Positions 1 through 9,481 of a DNA stretch of 64,000 nucleotides are shown one piece after another; position 1 is the first letter of the stretch; every line of letters begins with the position of its first letter. Source of the DNA: JAADHX01 sp964569385 (GTDB lineage: Bacteria > Actinomycetota > Acidimicrobiia > Acidimicrobiales > Poriferisodalaceae); assembly GCA_964569385.1 (NCBI GenBank), contig CAZMUM010000013.1, forward strand, positions 43,815-107,814. Reading direction: 5' to 3'. The notes beneath the pieces are model-generated. The model was not told the origin of the DNA. It did not search any database and saw nothing but the letters and a program-made list of their open reading frames with translations. The position numbers were made by a program, and so were the translations under genes.

Positions 1-1
1 T

Positions 2-625
2 ACCGCCTATACCGAAGGCGATGCCGATCTCGTCGAGATCAACCCGCTCATCTTTACACCGGACAAGCGGGTTCATGTCCTCGACGCCAAAGTCACCCTC
101 GACGGCAACTCCGAATACCGCCACCCCGACTACGCCCAGTACGACGAGACCCAACCTCGCGACGAACGGGAAGAGGCTGCCCACGCCAAGGGCCTGCAAT
201 ACGTTGGTCTGGACGGCACCGTCGGTGTCATCGCCAATGGCGCTGGCCTGGCCATGAGCACCGTCGATGTGGTCAGCCAAGCGGGGGGAGCTGCTGCCAA
301 CTTCCTCGATATCGGTGGTGGCGCAAACGCCGACGTCATGTCCGGCGCACTTGAGGTCATCAACAACGATCCTGCGGTGAAGTCGATCTTCATCAATATT
401 TTTGGCGGTATCACTCGCGGCGACGAGGTCGCCAACGGCATCATCGAAGCTATGAGTCGAGTCGACATCGACTCGCCGATCGTTATCAGGCTCGACGGAA
501 CTAACGCCGACGAGGGTCGCGCCATTCTGGCGCCCCACCTCAGCGATGCCCTACAAATGGAAGACACAATGTTGGACGCGGCGCGCTGCTCGGTCGAACT
601 TGCGGCTCAAGGAGACAACCAGTGA
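2..625 (+). CDS. sucC: Succinyl-CoA synthetase beta subunit, 3' part (5' end outside window)
   Basis: This is the C-terminal part of the ADP/GDP-forming succinyl-CoA ligase beta chain, which with the alpha chain makes succinate and ATP or GTP from succinyl-CoA in the TCA cycle. The frame is open from base 2. Visible signatures are the metal-binding VEINPL segment near the start, the GLAMST stretch and the NFLDIGGGA motif of the ligase domain, followed by INIFGGI. The gene is cut by the window edge. Its TGA overlaps the GTG start of the alpha-subunit gene (GTGA), as expected for a translationally coupled sucCD operon. Confidence 0.96.
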   Translation, partial: TAYTEGDADLVEINPLIFTPDKRVHVLDAKVTLDGNSEYRHPDYAQYDETQPRDEREEAAHAKGLQYVGLDGTVGVIANGAGLAMSTVDVVSQAGGAAANFLDIGGGANADVMSGALEVINNDPAVKSIFINIFGGITRGDEVANGIIEAMSRVDIDSPIVIRLDGTNADEGRAILAPHLSDALQMEDTMLDAARCSVELAAQGDNQ

Positions 626-1506
626 GCATTTTTGTCGACGAGAACACTAAGGTCATCTACCAGGGCCTGACCGGTTCGCAGGGTCGGTATTACGGCTTGT
701 TGAACCGCGACTACGGCACCCAAGTTGTTGCTGGCACCAACCCGAAGAAGGCCGGCACCGAAGTCGATGGCATTCCTATCTATGCCAACGTTGCCGAGGC
801 GGTCGAGGCCACTGGTGCCACCGCTAGTTGCATCTTCATCCCTGCGCCTGGCGTTCGTGGCGCCGTAATCGAAGCCGCCGAGGGTGGCGTCGAGTTCATC
901 GTGGCCATCACCGAAGGTGTCCCTGCCCACGACGAAGCGTGGTTCTACAACAAGCTCCGCCGCGACTTCCCCAAGGTGCAGCTGCTTGGCCCCAACTGCC
1001 CAGGCATTATCAGCCCTGGCAAGTGCAACATTGGAATTACCGCCGGGCACATCGCCAAAGAGGGCGGGCCGGTCGGCATTGTTAGCCGGTCGGGCACCCT
1101 TACTTACCAGGCGCTTTACGAACTGAAGCAGAAAGACATTGGCGTAACCACCTGCGTCGGCATCGGTGGCGATCCGGTGCCCGGAACCTCGTTTATCGAC
1201 TGCCTCCGGGCCTTTGAGGCCGACCCCGCCACCAAAGCCGTCATGATGATTGGCGAGATCGGTGGTTCGGCCGAAGAAGAAGCAGCCGACTTCATCAAGA
1301 ACCACATGTCAAAGCCGGTCTCGTCGTACATCGCTGGTGTTACGGCGCCCCCAGGAAAGAAGATGGGCCATGCTGGTGCCATTGTTTCTGGAGGCAAGGG
1401 CACGGCTCAAGCCAAAATGGACGCATTGGCCGATGCTGGTGTTCGGGTCGGTATGAACCCGACCGAAGCCGGCGACCTAATGGCCGAGATCGTGGCTGAG
1501 TTTTAG
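622..1506 (+). CDS. sucD: Succinyl-CoA synthetase alpha subunit
   Basis: This 294-residue protein has the normal family length. It carries the CoA-binding Rossmann domain at the N-terminus (GLTGSQGRYYG), the GPNCPGIISPG loop in the middle and the phosphohistidine loop GKKMGHAGAI, with the catalytic His near residue 250. It pairs with the beta subunit encoded just upstream to run the substrate-level phosphorylation step of the TCA cycle. The GTG start overlaps the sucC stop. A strong hairpin follows the stop codon, so the operon probably ends here. Confidence 0.97.
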   Translation: MSIFVDENTKVIYQGLTGSQGRYYGLLNRDYGTQVVAGTNPKKAGTEVDGIPIYANVAEAVEATGATASCIFIPAPGVRGAVIEAAEGGVEFIVAITEGVPAHDEAWFYNKLRRDFPKVQLLGPNCPGIISPGKCNIGITAGHIAKEGGPVGIVSRSGTLTYQALYELKQKDIGVTTCVGIGGDPVPGTSFIDCLRAFEADPATKAVMMIGEIGGSAEEEAADFIKNHMSKPVSSYIAGVTAPPGKKMGHAGAIVSGGKGTAQAKMDALADAGVRVGMNPTEAGDLMAEIVAEF

Positions 1507-1544
1507 GCCCACGCCCTGGGGGACCCAACGACAGATTCAAAACT

Positions 1545-1579
1545 AAAGATGCCCAGGCTGGCAGGACCTGGGCATCTTT
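1545..1579. terminator. Hairpin terminator between sucD and a convergent gene
   Basis: A perfect 13-bp stem (1545-1557 with 1567-1579) encloses a 9-base loop. The outer end is A-rich on one side and T-rich on the other, so the structure can act in both directions. It lies between the sucD stop and the stop of the convergent membrane-protein gene. Confidence 0.8.
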
Positions 1580-1594
1580 CTATTTTCGCTGAGA

Positions 1595-2005
1595 TCAGGT
1601 GGTTGTATCGGGAGCGGTTTCGCTTCCTTCTTTTTGCTTGAGGAAACCGCCAACCAGGATTACAATGGACGCAATAACTCCGAGCCACAGGCCGATGCCG
1701 GCGTTGCTGCGGAACACCAGTCCGAACGTAATCAAGAACGCTGCGAACGCCAGCTTTGTGAGCATCTGGTCCATGGTGAAGCCCAGAATTTCGTCGGGTA
1801 GTTTCACATCTCCGAAGGTGGTGGCAGCGGTGATGCCAGCCACAGTGAGCCCGATCAAAAGTACAAAGATGCCCTGCAACCCCGCGACGTCGGTGTCGAT
1901 CCCGCTGGCTCCAAAGCCGCGAGCTGAGACCCAGTCGAGAAAGGTCGAGAAGAACAGCACCACGCCTCCGCCGAGCATGAGCATTGCACTTGGTTTGACG
2001 TTCAC
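1595..2005 (-). CDS. Small four-helix membrane protein, function unknown
   Basis: This is a 136-residue protein with about four hydrophobic segments: near residues 8-25, 43-62, 82-98 and 103-120. A short polar tail ends in several Thr. No catalytic motif is visible and I do not recognise a named family. The ATG start is followed directly by a Lys and the first hydrophobic helix. It is convergent with sucD, sharing the hairpin between them, and divergent from purH with about 190 bases between, where promoters for both would lie. Codon use looks like its neighbours. Confidence 0.75.
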   Translation of the reverse strand: MNVKPSAMLMLGGGVVLFFSTFLDWVSARGFGASGIDTDVAGLQGIFVLLIGLTVAGITAATTFGDVKLPDEILGFTMDQMLTKLAFAAFLITFGLVFRSNAGIGLWLGVIASIVILVGGFLKQKEGSETAPDTTT

Positions 2006-2195
2006 GAATTCGCTCCCTAGATGAGGATTTAGGGAGCCGAACCTAGCCGGTGAAGGTGCTGGCGTCTAGATCCCATTTCGCGAAAACGTCTGGCGGTCGG
2101 ACATATCAAGTCCGAAGGGTCCTGCCTGCGGGCGAACTAGCATCATCGTGGCCGACAATTTCGGCCACGTGGGCGCTGAAGGAGACCCTCAATCG

Positions 2196-3686
2196 ATGAG
2201 AGCTTTGTTATCGGTCCACGACAAGGCTGGGATTGTCGAGTTTGCGTCGCGCCTCGATGCCCTTGGTTGGGAGTTGGTGAGCTCTGGCGGAACCCGAGCG
2301 GTGCTGGCAGAGGCCGGACTAGACGTTCTCGGGGTCGACAAGGTGACTGGATCGCCCGAGATGCTCGACGGGCGCGTTAAAACGCTGCACCCTGCGGTCC
2401 ATGGCGGCATCCTGGCCAATCGATCCAAACAAGAGCACATGGTTCGGCTGGTCGAGCTTGGCATTGCACCAATCGACATGGTGGTCGGGAACCTCTACCC
2501 GTTTAGGTCCGATCCTTCTGTCGAGCTCATCGACATCGGCGGCCCAACGATGGTTAGGGCCGCAGCGAAGAACTTCGACGCTGTCACGGTGGTGGTTAGC
2601 CCGGACGACTATCCGGTGGTTGCCGCCGAACTGGAAGCAAAGGGTGAGGTATCGGCCGACACCCGGCGGCGCCTCGCCCGCGATGCTTTCGCGCACACAG
2701 CTGCCTACGACGCCGCCATCGTTCGCTGGTTCGACACCGGTGACCCTCTGCCTCGAACTTTACACTTCGCCCTTGAGCGTGCCGAGGCTCTTCGCTACGG
2801 CGAGAACCCGCACCAAAGCGGAGCCCGGTACCGCGACATCGAACAACACTCGTGGTGGGATGCGGCCGTGCAGCACGGTGGCAAGGCACTCAGCTACCTC
2901 AATGTGTTCGACACCGAAGCCGCATGGCGACTCGTTGCCGCCCTCGGCTCCGAACCTGCTGTTGCCATTATCAAACACGCCAACCCTTGCGGGGTTGCGG
3001 TTGCCGGCGATGTGTCCACTGCATACGAGCTCGCCAATGCCTGTGACCCAGCATCGGCGTTCGGGGGCATTGTGGCCACAAATCGCGTTGTTGATCTAGC
3101 CATGGCCGAGGCGCTGACTGGTGTGTTTACCGAAGTCGTGATTGCTCCCGGGTACGAGACGGCCGCTCGTCAGCTGTTATTGAGCAAGAAGAACCTCCGC
3201 GTCATGGAAGGGCCCCCGCCGTCGGAACTGGCTTGGCACATCCGATCTGTGGATGGTGGGTTCCTGGTACAGGACCCAGACCGGTTCGTTACCACTCGGG
3301 CCGATTGGTCGGTGGTAACCGAGGCCAAGCCGTCGGCGGATCAATGGGCCGATATCGAACTCGCTTGGACAGTTGGCGCATTGGTTACCTCAAACTCGAT
3401 TGTTCTTGTCAAGGACCGACAGGCCGTTGGCATTGGCGCTGGGCAGCAAAGTCGTAAGGACGCGTCGGCCATCGCCACCGAGAAGGCGGCGGGCCGTGCT
3501 CGCGGAGGAGCCGCTGCTAGCGATGCCTTCTTCCCGTTCCGCGACGGTCTAGACGCGGTGGCCGAAGCGGGCGTGGCGTGCGTGATTCAACCAGGCGGCT
3601 CGGTGCGAGACGACGAAGTCATAGCCGCTGCCAACGAACACGGCCTGGTAATGGTGATGACCAACGAACGCCACTTCCGCCACTAA
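2196..3686 (+). CDS. purH: Bifunctional AICAR transformylase / IMP cyclohydrolase
   Basis: This enzyme catalyses the last two steps of de novo purine synthesis: formylation of AICAR and closure to IMP. The N-terminal MGS-like cyclohydrolase domain starts at RALLSVHDKAG and includes DGRVKTLHP and VVGNLYPF. The C-terminal transformylase domain carries LRYGENPHQ and IKHANPCGVA and ends in the family-typical QPGGSVRD and TNERHFRH. I chose ATG 2196 because AAGGAG lies 11 bases upstream and the protein then starts like other PurH proteins. An in-frame GTG at 2148 would add 16 residues. The gene appears monocistronic and converges on the next gene with only 7 bases between. Confidence 0.96.
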   Translation: MRALLSVHDKAGIVEFASRLDALGWELVSSGGTRAVLAEAGLDVLGVDKVTGSPEMLDGRVKTLHPAVHGGILANRSKQEHMVRLVELGIAPIDMVVGNLYPFRSDPSVELIDIGGPTMVRAAAKNFDAVTVVVSPDDYPVVAAELEAKGEVSADTRRRLARDAFAHTAAYDAAIVRWFDTGDPLPRTLHFALERAEALRYGENPHQSGARYRDIEQHSWWDAAVQHGGKALSYLNVFDTEAAWRLVAALGSEPAVAIIKHANPCGVAVAGDVSTAYELANACDPASAFGGIVATNRVVDLAMAEALTGVFTEVVIAPGYETAARQLLLSKKNLRVMEGPPPSELAWHIRSVDGGFLVQDPDRFVTTRADWSVVTEAKPSADQWADIELAWTVGALVTSNSIVLVKDRQAVGIGAGQQSRKDASAIATEKAAGRARGGAAASDAFFPFRDGLDAVAEAGVACVIQPGGSVRDDEVIAAANEHGLVMVMTNERHFRH

Positions 3687-3701
3687 CGGTCTGTTAGCGG
3701 C
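3679..3701. terminator. Short hairpin spanning both stop codons of a convergent pair
   Basis: A 9-bp stem with one mismatch (3679-3687 with 3693-3701) and a 5-base loop includes both the purH TAA and the TAA of the opposing gene. There is no T-tract. It may act as a compact two-way terminator, but it is weak. Confidence 0.35.
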
Positions 3702-4518
3702 GGGGGCGGACGCGGCCCATGATGTCGGAGGCGAGGCCCGCAGCAATGCCTTTGGGGCGTTGGCCAGCGGCTACGTCTTCGAGAAGACGTTCGATCTCGG
3801 CTTCGAGTTTTACTGTCTGGCGACGGCCCGATAGCGCGACGGCTCCACCACCTACGGCCACGGCGATAAACCCGACCGTGGCGATGGGTGCGAGGTATAC
3901 ACCGGCGAGAGTGATCGCGGTTCCGGTGAGTCCGGCTCCGCCCAAGGACCCGCCTACGCCTAGACGGGTAGATCGACTGCAACGTCGGTCGACGACGAGG
4001 CGCACGATTGTTGTGGGCATCTCGCCACCAACTTCGGCGACTCTGGCCACGATGATCTGAGCATTCCCGAGTTGGGCATCGCCGCTAACAGAGCGGATCT
4101 TCTTCTTGAGCTTTGCTGCAACGTCGGTTCGCCGAGACCATGACGCTTCGGTATCGGTACGGCGACCGGGTCGTAGGTGATGGCCAGTGGTAAGCCAGTC
4201 GTCGACGAGTGTTAGAGCACCAGCGGCCGACGTTGAAACAACCTTGTCAACCGTCACATAACCAGGGCCAGCGACCCGATCGAACAGTTTTTCTGGCTCG
4301 GGTTGCCCCAGAGCTTCCTCGGCGAGTGATGCGTTGATGGCATCTTCTGATATTCCTACTTCTCTAGCCGCGGCGGCGATCGCCTCGAGCTCGAGCTGAG
4401 CTACCGAGATGTCGTTCGAGGAGCGGTGCTGGTGGCTTTGGCCCAAAGGAGCGGCATCGAGCTCGTGGGCGCGCACCAGGATGCGGTCGAACATCTGATC
4501 CTGATCGTTGGGGGCCAC
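3694..4518 (-). CDS. Two-helix membrane protein of unknown function
   Basis: This is a 274-residue protein. The N-terminal part (about residues 35-70) has the ISVAQLELEAIAAAAREVGI pattern, a helical segment common at the start of uncharacterised bacterial membrane proteins. A polar middle region follows, then two hydrophobic segments near residues 185-235, rich in Gly, Ala and Val, and an amphipathic charged tail. No catalytic residues stand out, so no function is assigned. It is divergent from the ABC exporter genes and convergent with purH. Confidence 0.7.
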   Translation of the reverse strand: MAPNDQDQMFDRILVRAHELDAAPLGQSHQHRSSNDISVAQLELEAIAAAAREVGISEDAINASLAEEALGQPEPEKLFDRVAGPGYVTVDKVVSTSAAGALTLVDDWLTTGHHLRPGRRTDTEASWSRRTDVAAKLKKKIRSVSGDAQLGNAQIIVARVAEVGGEMPTTIVRLVVDRRCSRSTRLGVGGSLGGAGLTGTAITLAGVYLAPIATVGFIAVAVGGGAVALSGRRQTVKLEAEIERLLEDVAAGQRPKGIAAGLASDIMGRVRPRR

Positions 4519-4644
4519 GCTTCGATCTTAGATGCTCGATGTAGCCGGAGTGCCTAGGGTGAGGAACTTGTCACAGTTGGCGAATCTCGAAGGGTGTGCG
4601 TCTAGCCGGGGGCTACCCTCGCTCGGAGTCTCTGAGGGGTAGCT

Positions 4645-6590
4645 GTGACGACCACGAGTGCTGGACTGGCCAGCGAACAGATATCAACGCGTTCGAAGCG
4701 GACTCCGGTGTTTATTCCGGGCATGGCGCTGATGTGGCGTTATGTGCGTAATCATCCGGGCCCATTCTCATTGTCGGTGCTCGGGTCGACGATCTTTTCG
4801 GCGTTCTCTGTTGGCGGCACCGTTGTTCTTGGCCGGTTAACCGACGAGCTCATCGTCCCTGGCTTCGCCGATGGCGTCAGCGGGCGTGACATCTGGCTTG
4901 GGTGTTTGGCCCTGGTTGTGGTGGCTGTGGTTAGGGCGGTCGGCGTCGTCATGCGCCGCTACTTCGGGGCCATGACCACCGAGCGTCAGCAGATAACGTG
5001 GCGAGAAGAACTCTCCGACCGGTTCGTTTCGGTTCCGATGAGCTTCTTTCGAGACCATCCCACGGGCGAACTCCTGGCCCACGCCGACGCCGATGTAGAG
5101 ACATCGACCATCTCAATGCAGCCGCTCCCAATGAGTATCGGGGTGATTGTGCTGTTCGTAGCGGCCTTTGTCAGCCTTCTCGCCGCCGACATTTATCTGC
5201 TGCTTGTGGTCGTGTCGTTGTTCCCGATGCTGATTGTTAGCAATCGGATCTACAGCCAAAAGGTGGTCGTGCCCGCGGCTGACGTCCAGGCCTACCTTGG
5301 TGATGTGAGCGCTGTGGTCCACGAGAGCGTCGACGGTGCTCTGGTTGTCAAGACGCTTGGTCGGGAGCAGGCCGAGGTCGAGCGTCTTGAGTTTGCCGCC
5401 GATCATCTACGTACATCTCGAATCATCATGGGCCGGTTGCGAGCCACGTTCGAACCAACGATTGAGGCCATTCCAACCCTCGGCGTCATTGCCTTGTTGA
5501 CGGTTGGCACCTGGCGTGTTTCTACGGGTGACGCCACCGCTGGCGATGTGGTGCAATCGATGCTGTTGCTTCAGATTCTGATCTTCCCGATGCGGGTGTT
5601 TGGTTTCCTGCTCGAGGAACTTCCCCGGTCGCTGGTTTCGGCCGCTCGGCTCGACGGTGTCTTGCTCGCCGAGGGCGACGACGACGGCTCGGCGAGCGGG
5701 TTGTCTGGCACCGGCCCACTTGGTCTCGATGTGAGTGGGTTGAGCTTCGCTTATGGCGACGACGAGGTTCTGTCCGATGTCTCGTTCTCAGTGGCGCCCG
5801 GCGAAGTAGTTGCTTTGGTCGGTTCGACCGGCAGCGGCAAGAGCACCCTTGGCCAGCTCCTTTTCCGTCTCGCCCGTCCCACCGAGGGGCAGATTCTGGT
5901 TAACGGTTTTGCTCTAGACGATCTCGGAGCCGACGATCTAGCGGGGGCAATGGCCCTGGTGTTNNNNNNNNNNNNNNNNNNNNNNNNNNNNNNNNNNNNN
6001 NNNNNNNNNNNNNNNNNNNNNNNNNNNNNNNNNNNNNNNNNNNNNNNNNNNNNNNNNNNNNNNTTGCTCTAGACGATCTCGGAGCCGACGATCTAGCGGG
6101 GGCAATGGCCCTGGTGTTTCAAGAGTCGTTCTTGTTTGCCGACACTGTCGCATCGAACATCGATCCAGATGGCTCTGCTAGTCGCGAGCAAGTCATGGCG
6201 GCGGCCCGGCTAGCCAGAGCTCACAGCTTCATAACCGAAATGCCTGCTGGTTACGACACGACGGTGGGCGAACGCGGCGTAACGCTTTCGGGCGGTCAAC
6301 GTCAGCGCGTTGCCCTCGCTAGAGCTCTGATTCGACGGCCTCAATTCATCTTTCTAGATGACGCAACGTCTGCGGTCGACGCAACGGTCGAGCGCGAAAT
6401 ACTTGACGGTCTCGGCAGCGAGCTCGCGACAACGTCTCTGATCGTGGCTCAGCGGCTGTCGACGATTCGCCTAGCCGACCGGGTGCTGTTCCTCGACCAA
6501 GGTCACATCGCCGCGACTGGCACCCACGACGAACTTCTTGAGGATCCTGGCTATCAGGCCCTAGTCAGTGCCTATGAGGACGCGTCGTGA
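4645..6590 (+). CDS. ABC exporter half-transporter with degenerate catalytic site (interrupted by assembly gap)
   Basis: This is a type IV (ABC-B-like) half-exporter: an N-terminal membrane domain over about residues 30-330, then a nucleotide-binding domain. Walker A is GSTGSGKST near residue 393. After the gap come the Q-loop (FQES), the canonical signature LSGGQRQR and Walker B FIFLDDATS, where Asp replaces the catalytic Glu. The coding sequence is cut by 100 N at 5964-6063. The 55 bases before the gap (5909-5963) recur after it (6064-6118), and removing one copy plus the N leaves 1791 bases, exactly 597 codons in one frame. The gene is therefore probably intact (596 residues). The GTG start at 4645 follows a GAGGGG stretch. 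The stop overlaps the start of the partner gene. Confidence 0.9.
5909..6118. other. Scaffold gap (100 N) flanked by identical 55-bp ends
   Basis: The N run 5964-6063 is exactly 100 long. Bases 5909-5963 and 6064-6118 are identical. This is the pattern left when two contigs that share a k-mer-sized overlap are joined without merging. The gap is not real missing sequence. Confidence 0.9.
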
Positions 6591-8389
6591 TCGCCTCTCA
6601 CGCACCCGCGGGCGGATCCGATCTCGACGAGACCGAAGGGGCCTGGTCGCTACTCAAGCGAGGCATGGCCGTCGCTCCCGAGCTGCGGGATGGCATCAGG
6701 CTTACGATTGTTATGGCCTTGGTGGGCGCGGGCGGGAAGTTATCGGTACCAATTCTGATTCAGCTGGTGGTCGATCGTGGGTTGTCGTCGGGAAGCGAGT
6801 ACGACGGCGGGTTCGTGTGGCGGGCAAGCCTTGTTGGTGCCCTGTTGATTATTGCGGTCGCCATCCTTCAACGAGCCACGTTCATCCGCCTCATCAACGC
6901 TACCGAGAACACGCTGTTCGGCTTGCGTACCAGGGCTTTCGCCAAGATTCATCAGCTGTCGGTCGCCGATCACAACGACACTCAACGCGGGGTTCTGGTG
7001 TCGAGGGTGACCTCAGACATCGAGACCTTGGCCCGGTTCGCCCAGTGGGCAGGGATGGCATGGATCATCAACCTGACCCTCATCTTCGGGATCTTGGTCC
7101 TGATGTTCATCTACTCATGGCAGCTGGCGTTGGTAACGATCGTGGTGTTCTTGCCGATGCTTCCGGTGCTCCGGCGCTTGCAACGCCGCCAGTTAGCCGC
7201 CTACGACGACTTCCGGACCAAGGTCGGCGACACCCTTTCGGAGATGAGCGAGACCATCGGTGGTGCTGCTGTCATCCGGGCCTACGGGCTTACCGCTGGA
7301 GCCAGGGCCCGTCTAGAAGCGGTGATCGATCGTCAGTACAAGGCTCGTATGCGGGCGGTGAAGTTCTTTGCCTTCATGTTTCCCATGGGCGATGTCGTCG
7401 CGGCTATTGCGATGAGCTCGGTTCTGATCGTTGGCCTCAACTGGGGACCCGAGTGGGGGCTCGACACCGGCTCGATGTTGGCGTTTGTGTTTCTTGTCAA
7501 CTTGCTGCTGAGCCCCATCGGCGAACTTACCGAGATTCTCGACATGACCCAGACTGCGGTAGCGGGGTTCCGCAAGGTACTTGGATTGCTCGATCAGGAG
7601 ATCGAGCTTGTCGAACCCACCGACGGCATCGACTTGCCAAGCGGACCGCTGGCCGTGTCGGCGGCTGGACTTCGATTCGCATACCGCGACGGAGTCGAGG
7701 TCTTGCATGGCATCGATGTGGAACTTCGGGCTGGTGCCAACATCGCGCTTGTTGGCGAAACCGGCTCAGGCAAAACAACGTTTGCCAAGCTCCTGTGCCG
7801 CCTCGCCGACCCAACGGGTGGCGAGCTCCGAATCGGTGGTGTCGCGGTGAACGAAATCGACAGCGACTCGCGGCGGGCCAGGGTCCGAATGGTTCCCCAG
7901 GACGGCTTTCTGTTCAACACCACCATGCGCGAGAACATTCGGTACGGACGACCCGGGGCTTCCGACGACGACATCATCGACGCGATTATGTCGCTTGGCC
8001 TTCATGCCTGGCTGGCCAGGACCGCCAACGGGTTAGACACCGTTGTTGGCGAGCGAGGTGAAGGTCTGTCTGTCGGCGAGCGTCAGCTTGTGGCTCTCAT
8101 CAGAGCACAGCTCGCCGATCCGGGGCTGCTTATTTTGGACGAGGCGACTAGTGCAGTCGATCCCGAGACCGAGCGGGCGCTCGGCCATGCGTTGGCTCGC
8201 GTTGCTCTGGGCCGCACCACGCTGTCTATCGCCCACCGGTTGTCTACCGCTGAGGCCGCTGATCTTGTGCTCGTGTTCGACAAGGGCAACCTCGTCGAAT
8301 CCGGAACTCACCACGACCTGGTCACTCAGGACGGGGTCTATGCCCGTCTGTTCGAGTCTTGGATTGGCAACACCCGCACCAGCGCCTAG
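6587..8389 (+). CDS. ABC exporter half-transporter, partner of the preceding gene
   Basis: This 600-residue half-exporter has a membrane domain with about six helices (residues 30-330) and an ATPase domain. Walker A is GETGSGKTT near residue 390 and Walker B is LLILDEATSAVD with the catalytic Glu present, but the signature is LSVGERQL instead of LSGGQ. The upstream partner has the reverse defect (good signature, Walker B Asp). Together they should form a heterodimer with one active and one degenerate ATP site, as known for TM287/288-type exporters. The substrate cannot be read from sequence. The GTG start overlaps the upstream TGA (GTGA), so the two subunits are translationally coupled. Confidence 0.93.
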   Translation: MIASHAPAGGSDLDETEGAWSLLKRGMAVAPELRDGIRLTIVMALVGAGGKLSVPILIQLVVDRGLSSGSEYDGGFVWRASLVGALLIIAVAILQRATFIRLINATENTLFGLRTRAFAKIHQLSVADHNDTQRGVLVSRVTSDIETLARFAQWAGMAWIINLTLIFGILVLMFIYSWQLALVTIVVFLPMLPVLRRLQRRQLAAYDDFRTKVGDTLSEMSETIGGAAVIRAYGLTAGARARLEAVIDRQYKARMRAVKFFAFMFPMGDVVAAIAMSSVLIVGLNWGPEWGLDTGSMLAFVFLVNLLLSPIGELTEILDMTQTAVAGFRKVLGLLDQEIELVEPTDGIDLPSGPLAVSAAGLRFAYRDGVEVLHGIDVELRAGANIALVGETGSGKTTFAKLLCRLADPTGGELRIGGVAVNEIDSDSRRARVRMVPQDGFLFNTTMRENIRYGRPGASDDDIIDAIMSLGLHAWLARTANGLDTVVGERGEGLSVGERQLVALIRAQLADPGLLILDEATSAVDPETERALGHALARVALGRTTLSIAHRLSTAEAADLVLVFDKGNLVESGTHHDLVTQDGVYARLFESWIGNTRTSA

Positions 8390-8482
8390 TTGTCGAGGCC
8401 GCCTGTCCTAGGCGGGTTCAGGACGAGGCCGACCGACGGATACGATGGAGCCACCCCTCGTTAGTCTCTCGAAAGAACCTCG

Positions 8483-9472
8483 ATGAACGATCCAGTTCGT
8501 GTTGCCGTAACCGGTGGCGCTGGCCAAATTGGCTACAGCTTGCTTTTCCGAATCGCTTCTGGCGCAATGCTTGGGCCAGACCAACCCGTCATTGTTCAGA
8601 TGTTGGAAATTACGCCGGCTCTTGGCGCGCTCGATGGTGTTGGCATGGAACTCGACGATTGCGCGTTCCCGCTGTTGGCCGGAATGGTGAAAACCGACGA
8701 TGCCGACAAGGCGTTCGAAGGTGCCGACTACGCGATTCTTGTTGGCTCGATGCCCCGTAAGGCAGGTATGGAGCGGTCGGATCTGCTTGCTGCCAACGGA
8801 GGAATCTTCACTGGTCAAGGTAAGGCGCTGTCCGACAGTGCCAGCGCCGACTGCAAGGTGTTGGTTGTTGGCAACCCAGCTAACACCAACTGTCTCATCG
8901 CCATGCACAATGCGCCCAACATTGCCGACACCAACTTCACAGCCATGACCAGGCTCGACCACAACCGGGCGATGGCCCAGCTTGCCCAAAAGACCGGAAC
9001 CAGCGTCAACGACATCACCAAGATGACTATCTGGGGAAACCACTCAGCTACTCAGTACCCCGATCTGTTTCATGCCGAAGTCAACGGCCAAAACGCCGCG
9101 GCCAAGGTCAACGACCAAGAGTGGCTCGACGGAACCTTCCTTCCCACCGTGCAGAAGCGCGGCGCCGCTATCATTGACGCCCGAGGTTCGTCATCGGCGG
9201 CGTCGGCGGCGTCGGCTGCGGTCGACCATATGCGGAGCTGGGCCAGCTCAACTCCGGCCGGCGATTGGGTGTCCATGGGCATTGTGTCCGATGGCAGCTA
9301 CGGAGCACCCGACAACATCATCACCAGCTATCCATGCACCACGGCTGGTGGCCAGTACTCGATCGTGCAAGGCCTCGACATTGACGAGTACTCCCGTTCG
9401 AAGATGGAAAGCAGCTGGGCCGAGCTGGTCGAAGAACGCGACACAGTCGCAGGCATGGGTCTGCTCGGCTAG
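8483..9472 (+). CDS. mdh: Malate dehydrogenase
   Basis: This NAD-dependent malate dehydrogenase has 329 residues, the length of the cytosolic-type/actinobacterial group. The nucleotide-binding glycine motif GGAGQIGYSL is at residues 11-20. The substrate-binding loop contains MPRKAGMERSDLL. The Asn-containing VVGNPANTN and the catalytic His in IWGNHSATQYPD are present. It interconverts malate and oxaloacetate in the TCA cycle, consistent with sucCD and sdhCAB in the same window. The Ala/Ser-rich run near residues 236-246 is normal for this group. It is monocistronic and converges on the glycosylase gene with 9 bases between. Confidence 0.96.
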   Translation: MNDPVRVAVTGGAGQIGYSLLFRIASGAMLGPDQPVIVQMLEITPALGALDGVGMELDDCAFPLLAGMVKTDDADKAFEGADYAILVGSMPRKAGMERSDLLAANGGIFTGQGKALSDSASADCKVLVVGNPANTNCLIAMHNAPNIADTNFTAMTRLDHNRAMAQLAQKTGTSVNDITKMTIWGNHSATQYPDLFHAEVNGQNAAAKVNDQEWLDGTFLPTVQKRGAAIIDARGSSSAASAASAAVDHMRSWASSTPAGDWVSMGIVSDGSYGAPDNIITSYPCTTAGGQYSIVQGLDIDEYSRSKMESSWAELVEERDTVAGMGLLG

Positions 9473-9481
9473 AGCAAACTC

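Noticed and set aside
607..1305. 232-residue minus-strand frame opposite sucD
   Set aside because: Antisense shadow of a conserved gene; product has no family features.
6568..8061. 497-residue plus-strand frame inside the second ABC gene
   Set aside because: Out-of-frame shadow, very rich in Arg, His and Cys; the true frame holds all ABC motifs.
9180..9230. GGCGTC repeats in mdh as a microsatellite
   Set aside because: Encodes the Ser/Ala run normal for this enzyme group.
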